The notes: generated from the sequence alone by a model not told the origin. Numbered from the stretch's first letter, positions 1-5,183 are shown. The stretch: DNA of 5,419 nt from Friedmanniella sp. (GCA_025964935.1 JAOPXW010000384.1:1-5419); one strand, 5' to 3'. A program made the numbers and translations.

Positions 1-196
1 CGGGCAGACCGACCTGGGCGGCGCGGGCCCGCTCGAGGAGCTTGAGCATGATGAAGCGCGCGCGGTTCTTACCCTTGTCCTCGAGCAGACCGTCGAGAGA
101 CTCCAGCCAGTCGCTGGTCTCGTCGGGGTCGATGTCGGGGATCTGGCTGGGCAAACCCTCGGCGGTGATGGCCGGGCGAGGTCCTGGCGATGCCAT
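1..196 (-). CDS. aceE: Pyruvate dehydrogenase E1 component, homodimeric type (5' part only)
   Basis: Only the first 65 codons are present; the gene runs off the left edge. The protein starts MASPGPRPAITAEG and continues through a segment containing DETSDWLESLDGLLEDKGKN and RARFIMLKLLERARAAQVG. This is the conserved N-terminal region of the large (about 900 residue) homodimeric E1 of the pyruvate dehydrogenase complex. E1 is the cytoplasmic thiamine-diphosphate enzyme that decarboxylates pyruvate and acetylates the E2 lipoyl domain. The ThDP-binding motifs lie outside the window. The ATG at 194-196 is preceded by AGGAG (202-206) with a 5-nt spacer, which fixes the start. The gene is divergent from the DUF3052-ahpE pair, as in mycobacteria and streptomycetes. 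The family call rests on recognising this N-terminal signature plus the synteny. Confidence 0.9.
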   Translation of the reverse strand, partial: MASPGPRPAITAEGLPSQIPDIDPDETSDWLESLDGLLEDKGKNRARFIMLKLLERARAAQVGLP

Positions 197-391
197 TCAA
201 GCTCCTAACGTCTGACCAGCGGGGATGTCGCTGGCTGATGCGGGTCGTAGCGCAGGTGATGCGTGTGACGCGACCCCATCCTGTCACCCCCGCCCTGGCG
301 GTCGCACGTGGTGGCGTGCGGCCGGTTGGCCGCGGTTGACGGGTCGGGGTTCCCCCGGACGCCCCGCTTGTGAAACGCTTGGCCCAACACG

Positions 392-416
392 GGTCCCCGG
401 CACGGCGCCGGAGACC
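392..416. repeat. Inverted repeat / hairpin in the aceE-DUF3052 intergenic region
   Basis: GGTCCCCGGC (392-401) pairs with GCCGGAGACC (407-416): 9 of 10 positions are complementary, with one C-A mismatch, around the 5-nt loop ACGGC. It could be a hairpin in the leader of the DUF3052 mRNA or a DNA operator. GC-rich DNA produces such repeats by chance, so function is not established. Confidence 0.35.
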
Positions 417-464
417 GACATCAGAGCCAAGGGAAGGGGCGATACCCGAGCATGAGCGGGGAGT

Positions 465-479
465 CCTCTCGCGGAGAGG
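465..479. repeat. Short perfect hairpin upstream of the DUF3052 gene
   Basis: CCTCTC (465-470) and GAGAGG (474-479) form a perfect 6-bp stem with loop GCG, ending 48 nt before the ribosome binding site. No T-run follows. It is a possible leader structure or protein site; chance is also possible. Confidence 0.3.
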
Positions 480-527
480 GCGGCGCGTCGAGCGCTGCCG
501 CCTCATGGTTTCACAGCGGGTCGTTGC

Positions 528-532
528 GGAGG
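528..532 (+). promoter_or_regulatory. Ribosome binding site that sets the DUF3052 start
   Basis: GGAGG lies 5 nt before the ATG at 538. It decides the start of a frame that is open far upstream (in-frame GTG at 370), whose translation before 538 does not resemble the family. Confidence 0.75.
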
Positions 533-537
533 CTGGG

Positions 538-966
538 ATGAGTTCGTCGGCAGGAACACCGGATTTTCGACCGGTGACCAACCGGCTGGGGCTCGCCCCC
601 GGCCTGGTCGTCCAGGAGATCGGCTGGGACGGGGATGTGGACGAGAACGTCCGGGTCTCGATCGAGGACGCCATCGACGGTGAGCTGGTCGAGGACGCCG
701 TGGAGGCCGTGGACCTGGTCCTGCTCTGGTGGCGCGACGACGACGGCGACCTGGTCGACGGACTGGTCGACTCGCTGACCGATCTCACCGACAGCGGCTA
801 CATCTGGCTGCTGACGCCGAAGGTCGGCCGCCCGGGATACGTCGACGCCGCCGACCTCGCGGAAGCCGTCTCCACCGCCGGTCTGGCGCAGACCACGACC
901 AGCTCCACCGTCTCCCCCGAGTGGGCCGCGACCAAGCTCGTCCGTCCCAAGGGCACGCGTCGGTGA
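538..966 (+). CDS. DUF3052 family protein
   Basis: A 142-residue, strongly acidic, probably cytoplasmic protein without signal peptide or membrane helix. The recognisable DUF3052 pattern is an N-terminal LGLAPGLVVQEIGWD block (17-31), a hydrophobic strand VDLVLLWWR (58-66), then GYIWLLTPKVGRPGYV (87-102) and a C-terminal SPEWAATKLV segment (126-135). These predict a small alpha/beta fold. I see no catalytic motif and the molecular function of the family is unknown to me. The ATG is chosen because GGAGG sits 5 nt upstream, and the length matches the roughly 140-150 residues usual in actinobacteria. Its stop overlaps the ahpE start by 4 nt, so the two are co-transcribed and probably translationally coupled. 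Divergence from aceE matches Rv2239c/Rv2241 in M. tuberculosis. The link to peroxide defence or pyruvate dehydrogenase is inference from this context only. Confidence 0.88.
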   Translation: MSSSAGTPDFRPVTNRLGLAPGLVVQEIGWDGDVDENVRVSIEDAIDGELVEDAVEAVDLVLLWWRDDDGDLVDGLVDSLTDLTDSGYIWLLTPKVGRPGYVDAADLAEAVSTAGLAQTTTSSTVSPEWAATKLVRPKGTRR

Positions 967-1430
967 CGGAATCCGCCCCCGGTCCGCTGGCGCTCGGTGA
1001 GCGGGTCCCCGACTTCTCCAGCCGCACCCAGCACGGCGAGCCCATCACCCTGGCGAGCCTGGCCGGCGCCCCCGCGGTCCTGGTCTTCTACCCCTGGGCC
1101 TTCTCCGGCATCTGTACCGGTGAGCTGCAGGCGCTGCGGGACGCGCACGCCGAGATCACCGCCACCGGGGTCCGGCTGCTGGCCGTCTCCTGCGACGCGA
1201 TGTTCGCCAACCGGGCCTTCGCCGACCAGCAGCGCTTCGGGTTCGACCTGCTCACCGACCACTGGCCGCACGGCGCGATCGCGCAGGCGTACGGGGTGTT
1301 CGACCAGGCGGCCGGCTGCTCGCTGCGCGGCACCTTCGTGCTCGACGCCGAGGGGCGCCTACGCTGGCAGGTCGTCCACCAGATCGGCGAGCCCCGTGCC
1401 CTGGTCGACCTGCTGGCCGCCCTCGCCTGA
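963..1430 (+). CDS. ahpE: AhpE-type peroxiredoxin
   Basis: A 155-residue thioredoxin-fold peroxidase that reduces H2O2, peroxynitrite and organic or lipid peroxides in the cytoplasm. The active-site loop reads [14 protein letters not shown], with peroxidatic Cys51 in P44-xxx-S48-xx-C51 (Ser where Thr is usual). The conserved downstream blocks [19 protein letters not shown] (96-114) and R122-GTFVLD closely resemble M. tuberculosis AhpE (Rv2238c); Arg122 is the expected second active-site residue. Cys77 and Cys119 are additional. Mycobacterial AhpE is a 1-Cys enzyme recycled by mycothiol/mycoredoxin; that partner is inferred here. The start is the GTG at 963, overlapping the preceding TGA (GTGA), with a weak AAGGG 9 nt upstream. 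The frame is open further upstream, but only as a shadow of the DUF3052 gene. It is co-transcribed with the DUF3052 gene. Confidence 0.92.
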   Translation: MTESAPGPLALGERVPDFSSRTQHGEPITLASLAGAPAVLVFYPWAFSGICTGELQALRDAHAEITATGVRLLAVSCDAMFANRAFADQQRFGFDLLTDHWPHGAIAQAYGVFDQAAGCSLRGTFVLDAEGRLRWQVVHQIGEPRALVDLLAALA

Positions 1431-1439
1431 GGCCCCTGG

Positions 1440-1460
1440 CCCGGTCCGGTCGGGACCGGG
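1440..1460 (+). terminator. Candidate hairpin terminator after ahpE
   Basis: CCCGGTCC (1440-1447) and GGACCGGG (1453-1460) form a perfect 8-bp GC-rich stem with loop GGTCG, starting 9 nt after the ahpE stop. There is no following T-run, as is common in actinobacterial terminators. It ends 14 nt before the next start codon, so it may only attenuate readthrough. Confidence 0.4.
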
Positions 1461-1462
1461 GG

Positions 1463-1468
1463 CACAAT
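1463..1468 (+). promoter_or_regulatory. Possible -10 element of a leaderless aldo/keto reductase transcript
   Basis: CACAAT lies 6 nt upstream of the ATG at 1475, the spacing expected if transcription begins at the A of the start codon. There is no good Shine-Dalgarno (only a G-run at 1458-1462) and no recognisable -35. The match to TAnnnT is imperfect, so this is weak. Confidence 0.3.
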
Positions 1469-1474
1469 GGCGCC

Positions 1475-2332
1475 ATGATCCCTCTGCAACCCTTCGGCCG
1501 GACCGGCCACCAGAGCACCCGTCTCCTCTTCGGCGCCGCGGCCCTGAGCCAGGTGACCCAGGACGAGGCCGACTCCACCATGGAGCTCGTCCGCAGCCAC
1601 GGCATCAACCACCTCGACACCGCCGCCAGCTACGGTGACGCCGAGCTCCGGCTCGGTCCCTGGATGGCCGCGCACCGCGACGAGTACTTCCTGGCCACCA
1701 AGACCGAGAAGCGGACCGCGGACGAGGCGTACGCCGAGATCAACAAGTCCCTCGAGCGGCTCCAGACCGACCACGTCGACCTGATCCAGCTGCACAACCT
1801 GGTCGACGAGACCGAGTGGCAGACCGCCTTCGGCCCCGGCGGCGCCCTGGAGGCCGTGGTCCGGGCCAAGGAGGAGGGGCTGGTCCGGTTCATCGGGGTC
1901 ACCGGCCACGGGGTCACCGTCGCGGCTCAGCACGCCCGCTCGCTGGCGGAGTACGACTTCGACTCGGTGCTGCTGCCCTACAACTACCCGATGTCGCGGA
2001 ACTCGGCCTACCTGCAGGACTTCGAGGCCCTGGTCACGACCTGCCAGGAGCGCGGGGTCGCGATCCAGACCATCAAGGCCATCACCCGGGCCCCCTGGGG
2101 TGAGCGTGAGCAGACCGCCGCCACCTGGTACGAGCCGTTGACCGACCCCGACGCCATCGACACCGCCGTCAGCTGGGTGCTCGGGCGGGAGGGCATCTTC
2201 CTCAACACCGTGGGGGACATCCACATCCTGCCCAAGGTGTTCGACGCCGCCGAGCGCTTCGTGGACCGGCCGTCCCCGGACCAGATGCGCGACCTGGAGT
2301 CGGCGTTCGGACTCGAGCCGCTCTTCGTCTGA
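1475..2332 (+). CDS. Aldo/keto reductase
   Basis: A 285-residue cytoplasmic NAD(P)H-dependent oxidoreductase with a (beta/alpha)8 barrel. The catalytic tetrad is intact: Asp48 and Tyr53 in [12 protein letters not shown], Lys76 in LATKTEK, and His107 in [17 protein letters not shown] and the LPYNYPMS segment fit the later barrel strands. The C-terminal part, where many family members carry a cofactor phosphate-binding motif of the type IPGxxxxxH, instead reads [12 protein letters not shown] followed by FDAAERF. The cofactor preference is therefore open, and so is the substrate (an aldehyde or ketone). The length is slightly short for the family (commonly 280-340) but both ends look complete. 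The ATG at 1475 is the first in-frame start; another ATG at 1467 is out of frame. It follows ahpE by 44 nt with a hairpin between them, so its transcription may be partly independent. It converges on the ABM gene. Confidence 0.92.
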   Translation: MIPLQPFGRTGHQSTRLLFGAAALSQVTQDEADSTMELVRSHGINHLDTAASYGDAELRLGPWMAAHRDEYFLATKTEKRTADEAYAEINKSLERLQTDHVDLIQLHNLVDETEWQTAFGPGGALEAVVRAKEEGLVRFIGVTGHGVTVAAQHARSLAEYDFDSVLLPYNYPMSRNSAYLQDFEALVTTCQERGVAIQTIKAITRAPWGEREQTAATWYEPLTDPDAIDTAVSWVLGREGIFLNTVGDIHILPKVFDAAERFVDRPSPDQMRDLESAFGLEPLFV

Positions 2333-2358
2333 GGCCGGGGCGGGCGGCGCGGCCTCAG
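2329..2358. terminator. Shared bidirectional hairpin between convergent genes
   Basis: CTGAGGCC (2329-2336) pairs perfectly with GGCCTCAG (2351-2358) around a 14-nt GC-rich loop, extendable by a G-U and a G-C pair. The TGA stops of both convergent genes lie in the two arms (2330-2332 plus strand, 2355-2357 minus strand), so the same structure ends both transcripts. Neither side has a T-run, so the terminator role is inferred from position and symmetry. Confidence 0.5.
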
Positions 2359-2657
2359 GCCGTGCCGCTCCCGGTCGGGGTCAGGAACTCCACGCGCTGG
2401 TCGGCCACGACGGAGTCGCGCTGGCCCAGGAAGTACGCCGTGTGCGGCTGCCGCTCGTGGGCCTCGAACGCGGCCCGATCCCGGTAGCACTCGTAGAACA
2501 GCCGTGACAGCGGCGCATCGGCCACCGTGTGGGTGGTGTAGACCAGCGTGTCGGGCTCGTGGGCCGCGATCTGGGGCAACAGGTCGGCCACCAGCCGGTC
2601 GAAGGTCGCGGCCGCATCGGCGTCACGAAGGTTGAAGCGGACCACCAGCGCGAACAT
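2355..2657 (-). CDS. Antibiotic biosynthesis monooxygenase (ABM) domain protein
   Basis: A 100-residue protein with the single ferredoxin-like ABM domain of small dimeric monooxygenase-like proteins such as putative quinol monooxygenases. Visible features are FALVVRFNLR (2-11) as first strand, EPDTLVYTTH (34-43), LFYECYRDRAAFEAHERQPH (53-72, the conserved FYE-Y-D...H...PH pattern), and a final VEFLTP strand. Cofactor-free oxygenation of a quinol or polyphenol, or a heme-related role, are both known in this family; the substrate cannot be told from the sequence. The ATG at 2657 is preceded by AGGAG (2662-2666) with a 4-nt spacer, so it has its own strong ribosome binding site. It lies 84 nt downstream of the desaturase on the same strand, behind a large hairpin, so it may be a third, attenuated cistron or a separate unit. 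Confidence 0.85.
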   Translation of the reverse strand: MFALVVRFNLRDADAAATFDRLVADLLPQIAAHEPDTLVYTTHTVADAPLSRLFYECYRDRAAFEAHERQPHTAYFLGQRDSVVADQRVEFLTPTGSGTA

Positions 2658-2683
2658 GACTCTCCTCAGAAGGCGTTGACCCC

Positions 2684-2735
2684 GGTTACGGAGAAGATCC
2701 GGCCCGGTACTCCAGGCCGAATCTTCTCCACAACC
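2684..2735 (-). terminator. Large imperfect hairpin after the desaturase gene
   Basis: Arms 2684-2704 (GGTTACGGAGAAGATCCGGCC in the plus sense, 21 nt: GGTT, AC, then 15 nt) and 2715-2735 are complementary at 18 of 21 positions around a 10-nt loop. The inner 15 bp have one C-A mismatch; a 2-nt symmetric bulge precedes an outer GGTT/AACC clamp. It begins 6 nt after the desaturase stop, the usual place for a terminator on the minus strand. No T-run follows. Because it also precedes the ABM gene, attenuation or processing between the cistrons is an alternative. Confidence 0.55.
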
Positions 2736-2741
2736 TCCGAC

Positions 2742-3995
2742 TCAGACGGCGACGGCCTTGCGGCGGGGCTTGAGCACCGAGCGTACGGCGCCGGCGAGGG
2801 TCTTCTTGGCCGAGAAGTCGTTGGGCAGCGACAGCCGGATCACCTGGCGCCAGGCCGAGGCCACCTGCTGCGGCAGCGTCCCCGTGGTGTAGCTGAGCCC
2901 GTAGCGCCGGCAGATCTCCTGGATCCGCGGGGCGATCTCGGCGTACCGGTTGCTGGGCAGGTCCGGGAACAGGTGGTGCTCGATCTGGTGCGACAGGTTG
3001 CCGGTCATGATGTGCATGGCCTTGCTGCCGTGGATGTTGGCCGAGCCGATCATCTGCCGCAGGTACCACTCGCCGCGGGTCTCACCCTCGATCGACTCCT
3101 TGGCGAACGTCTCGACACCCTCGGGGAAGTGCCCGCACATGATGACCGAGTGCGTCCAGAGGTTCCGGACCAGGTTGGCCACGGCGTTGGCCCCCAGCGT
3201 GTGCAGGAACGAGGGACCCGACAGCAGCGGGTGCAGCAGGTAGTCCTTCCGCATCTGCCGGCCGATCTTGTCCAGCACGGCGAGCCCGTCCTTGTGGAAC
3301 TGCTCCTTGTCGCCGCGGCCCCGCATCTGCTTGCCCAGCTCCAGGTCGTAGGCGGCGATGCCGAACTCGAAGAAGCACGCGTTCAGGAAGTTCCAGAGCG
3401 GCTGGCCGAGGTACATCGGCACCCACCGCTGGTCCTCGTCGACCCGCATGATGCCGTAGCCCAGGTCGTTGTCGCGGCCCAGCACGTTGGTGAACGTGTG
3501 GTGCAGCTCGTTGTGCGAGCGCTTCCAGAGGTCGGCGGGGGAGGCGTGGTCCCACTCCCAGACCTGCGAGTGGATCTTGGGGTCGCGCATCCAGTCCCAC
3601 TGGCCGTGCATGACGTTGTGGCCGATCTCCATGTTCTCGAGGATCTTGGCCACCGACAGGCCGGCCGTGCCCACGAACCACGCCGGCGGGAAGAGGCTGA
3701 AGAGCAGCACTGCCCGGCTGGCGAGGTCGAGCTTGCGCTGGACGTTGATGACCTTGCGGATGTACGCCGCGTCGTCGGCCCCGCGCGAGTCCAGCACCTC
3801 CTGGCGGAGCGCGTCCAGCTCGAGACCGAGGGCCTCGACCTGGGCGGCCGACAGGTGCCCGGTCGGGTCGGGCTTGCCGGACCGCTTGGGCACGTGGTGC
3901 CGCTCGGTCGTCTCGGTGCTCAGGCGGCTGTTGGTGGGGCGCCGCTCCGCGCCGTTCGTGCTCTGGGCGGTCGTGGGCTGTGCGGTGACAGTCAT
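2742..3995 (-). CDS. Membrane fatty acid desaturase (DesA3-like acyl-CoA/acyl-lipid desaturase)
   Basis: A 417-residue integral membrane di-iron enzyme that inserts a cis double bond, probably delta-9, into a saturated acyl chain using O2 and two electrons. The three histidine boxes are intact: HNVMH (126-130), HNELHH (161-166) and HQIEHH (336-341), with additional His282 and His289. Hydrophobic stretches lie near 91-119, 197-215 and 255-290. The first 45 residues are polar, Thr/Ser-rich and probably disordered. The C-terminus ends KAVAV, whereas mycobacterial DesA3 ends in LAA, a described degradation signal. The ATG at 3993-3995 is chosen because AAGGA (4000-4004) sits 4 nt upstream; the frame stays open beyond it only as a shadow of the reductase gene. 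It lies 8 nt downstream of the reductase stop, a clear operon equivalent to Rv3230c-Rv3229c. No cytochrome b5 domain is present, consistent with a separate reductase. Confidence 0.93.
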   Translation of the reverse strand: MTVTAQPTTAQSTNGAERRPTNSRLSTETTERHHVPKRSGKPDPTGHLSAAQVEALGLELDALRQEVLDSRGADDAAYIRKVINVQRKLDLASRAVLLFSLFPPAWFVGTAGLSVAKILENMEIGHNVMHGQWDWMRDPKIHSQVWEWDHASPADLWKRSHNELHHTFTNVLGRDNDLGYGIMRVDEDQRWVPMYLGQPLWNFLNACFFEFGIAAYDLELGKQMRGRGDKEQFHKDGLAVLDKIGRQMRKDYLLHPLLSGPSFLHTLGANAVANLVRNLWTHSVIMCGHFPEGVETFAKESIEGETRGEWYLRQMIGSANIHGSKAMHIMTGNLSHQIEHHLFPDLPSNRYAEIAPRIQEICRRYGLSYTTGTLPQQVASAWRQVIRLSLPNDFSAKKTLAGAVRSVLKPRRKAVAV

Positions 3996-3999
3996 GGTG

Positions 4000-4004
4000 T
4001 CCTT
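4000..4004 (-). promoter_or_regulatory. Ribosome binding site that sets the desaturase start
   Basis: AAGGA on the minus strand overlaps the last base of the reductase TGA (4004-4006) and lies 4 nt before the desaturase ATG. This supports termination-reinitiation coupling and rules out the longer open frame reaching into the reductase gene. Confidence 0.7.
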
Positions 4005-5098
4005 CAGAGGTCGATCGAGCAGCGGCCGGCGGCTGCCGACACACAGGTCTGGATACGGATGTTGTCGCCCTCGGTGGCGACGGTGAGCTCCCCGTTGCGG
4101 AGGTCGCGGACGGCCCCCTCGCGGAGCGGGACGACACAGCCGAAGCAGATGCCCATCCGGCAGCCTGACGGCATCAACACGCCCGCCTCCTCGCCGGCGT
4201 CCAGCAGCGGGGTGGAGCCGTCGGCCTCGACGTCGATGCCCTGGTGCAGGAAGGAGACGGTGCCGCCCTCGCCCTCGGCGATGACGACGGGGCGGAAGCG
4301 CTCGGTGTGCAGCCGGTCGGCCAGACCCGCCGCCGCCCAGTGGGCCTCGAGCGCGTCGAGCAGACCGGTGGGCCCGCAGGCCCACGTCTCCCGCGTACGC
4401 CAGTCGGGGACCAGGGTGTCCAGCTCGGCCACGTCGAGGGTGCCCTCGTACGCGGTGTGCCGCTCGACGAGTCGCAGTCGCTCGCTCGCGGCCCAGCCGC
4501 GAATCCGGGTCCCGGCGATCACGTCATCCGGGGTGGGGGCCGAGTGCACCAGGACCACATCGTCGAGCTCGTCGAGGTGGTGGCCGAGCATCCCCAGGAC
4601 GGGGGTGATGCCGCTGCCGGCGGTCAGGAACAGGCTCCGCTCGGGAAGCGGCTCGGGAAGGCTGAACTCACCGGCGGCCTGGTCCAGGTGCACCAGGGTG
4701 CCGGGCTCCAGCCGGCGTACGACGTGGCTGCTGACCTTTCCGTCGGGGATGGCCTTGACGGTGATGGAGATCAGGCCGTCGCGCGCGTCGGGGGAGGAGG
4801 TGAGGGAGTAGGCGCGCCAGTTGCGGACGCCGTCGACGTCCACGCCCAGCCGGACGTACTGGCCGGGTCGGTGCCGACGCCAGCCCCGGCCGGGCCGGAT
4901 CTGGACCGTCACCGCGTCTGCGGTCTCGGGGGTGACCGAGACCACCCGGCCCCGTAGGTCGGCCGAGAGGCGCAGCGGCGCGACGAGGTCGAGGTAGTCC
5001 GCGGGCACCAGCGGCGTGGTCAGGCTCTCGACCAGACGCGTCAGGGCCCGGACGGCACCCGGCAGGGTCCGTGGTCTCGTGCTGGTGGCGAGGCTCAT
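4004..5098 (-). CDS. Ferredoxin reductase-type electron donor (FAD / NAD(P)H / C-terminal 2Fe-2S)
   Basis: A 364-residue soluble flavoprotein that should carry electrons from NAD(P)H through FAD and a 2Fe-2S centre to the desaturase encoded next to it. Domains in order: an N-terminal extension of about 45 residues; an FAD-binding barrel with RAYSLTSS (95-102); an NAD(P)-binding domain with GSGITPVLGML (161-171) and CGPTGLL (241-247); and a plant-type ferredoxin domain with Cys313, Cys318, Cys321 and Cys352 (C-x4-C-x2-C-x30-C). This order matches Rv3230c, the partner of DesA3 in M. tuberculosis; the same domain order also occurs in hydroxylase reductases. The ATG at 5096-5098 has no Shine-Dalgarno. 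A TACGCT box 6 nt upstream suggests a leaderless mRNA starting at the A of ATG. It is the first gene of the operon with the desaturase, and a repeat array reaching the start codon implies repression. Confidence 0.93.
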   Translation of the reverse strand: MSLATSTRPRTLPGAVRALTRLVESLTTPLVPADYLDLVAPLRLSADLRGRVVSVTPETADAVTVQIRPGRGWRRHRPGQYVRLGVDVDGVRNWRAYSLTSSPDARDGLISITVKAIPDGKVSSHVVRRLEPGTLVHLDQAAGEFSLPEPLPERSLFLTAGSGITPVLGMLGHHLDELDDVVLVHSAPTPDDVIAGTRIRGWAASERLRLVERHTAYEGTLDVAELDTLVPDWRTRETWACGPTGLLDALEAHWAAAGLADRLHTERFRPVVIAEGEGGTVSFLHQGIDVEADGSTPLLDAGEEAGVLMPSGCRMGICFGCVVPLREGAVRDLRNGELTVATEGDNIRIQTCVSAAAGRCSIDL

Positions 5099-5126
5099 TA
5101 CGCAAGCGTAACTTACGCAAGCGTAG
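5098..5126. promoter_or_regulatory. Tandem palindromic operator array over the desaturase-operon start
   Basis: TTACGCAAGCGTAA (5098-5111) and TTACGCAAGCGTAG (5113-5126) are near-identical 14-bp units with a 15-bp period. Each is an inverted repeat, 6+2+6 (the second with one outer mismatch). The junction GCGTAA-C-TTACGC (5106-5118) is a third perfect inverted repeat, so there are four alternating half-sites. The array covers the -10 box and touches the start codon. A dimeric repressor, most simply of the TetR family, is inferred; no regulator gene is in the window. Confidence 0.75.
5105..5110 (-). promoter_or_regulatory. -10 box of the leaderless reductase-desaturase promoter
   Basis: TACGCT on the minus strand fits TAnnnT and lies exactly 6 nt before the A of the ATG, with no ribosome binding site between. 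No TTGAC-like -35 appears at 17-18 bp (AGGAAA or CAGGAA there). It lies wholly inside the first operator unit. The same hexamer recurs in the second unit (5120-5125), which could give an alternative start 15 bp upstream. Confidence 0.5.
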
Positions 5127-5153
5127 GTTTCCTGTGCGACCGCTAAGGAAACC
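5126..5153. repeat. 8-bp inverted repeat between tRNA-Val and the desaturase operon
   Basis: GGTTTCCT (5126-5133) and AGGAAACC (5146-5153) are perfect inverted copies 12 nt apart, centres 20 bp apart. It could be a weak terminator for the tRNA transcript coming from the right, or a second protein site over the -35 region of the operon. No T-run follows on the minus strand. Confidence 0.4.
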
Positions 5154-5183
5154 GGTGTCGGGAGCGCCGGAACCCCGGTCGGG

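Larger units (their letters stand above)
197..537. other. Divergent intergenic region between aceE and the DUF3052 gene
   Basis: About 340 bp separate the two divergent start codons. I see no convincing gene here. One frame stays open upstream of the DUF3052 start (from the GTG at 370), but it gives an Arg/Pro-rich sequence that does not look like protein. The region holds a Shine-Dalgarno sequence for each flanking gene, a strong imperfect hairpin at 392-416 and a short perfect one at 465-479. It must contain the promoters of both transcription units, but I found no clear TAnnnT box at a sensible distance from a -35 element on either strand. The DUF3052 unit may therefore have a long leader. 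Confidence 0.6.

Noticed and set aside
365..381. Direct repeat CGCTTG (365-370 and 376-381), 11 bp apart, resembling the core of the desaturase operator
   Set aside because: Only 6 bp are shared and the palindromic arms (TTACGC/GCGTAA) are missing, so it is probably chance.
370..537. An N-terminal extension of the DUF3052 protein from the GTG at 370
   Set aside because: The extra 56 residues are Arg-rich and unlike the family, while the ATG at 538 has GGAGG 5 nt upstream.
69..788. A minus-strand open frame spanning the aceE start, the intergenic region and part of the DUF3052 gene
   Set aside because: It runs in a different frame from aceE and gives a Ser/Arg/Thr-rich translation with no motif.
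1088..2224. A 378-codon minus-strand open frame opposite ahpE and the aldo/keto reductase
   Set aside because: It is antisense to clearly identified genes, with low-complexity composition and no family resemblance.
3996..4385. An N-terminal extension of the desaturase into the reductase gene
   Set aside because: The extended part is Arg/Gly/Pro-rich and antithetical to a desaturase N-terminus. The ATG at 3995 has a Shine-Dalgarno placed right at the reductase stop.
2529..4811. A 760-codon open frame on the plus strand opposite the desaturase and reductase
   Set aside because: It lies antisense to two genes with intact catalytic motifs. Its translation is a Val/Leu/Arg/Gly-rich sequence with no domain, the usual artefact of GC-rich third positions.
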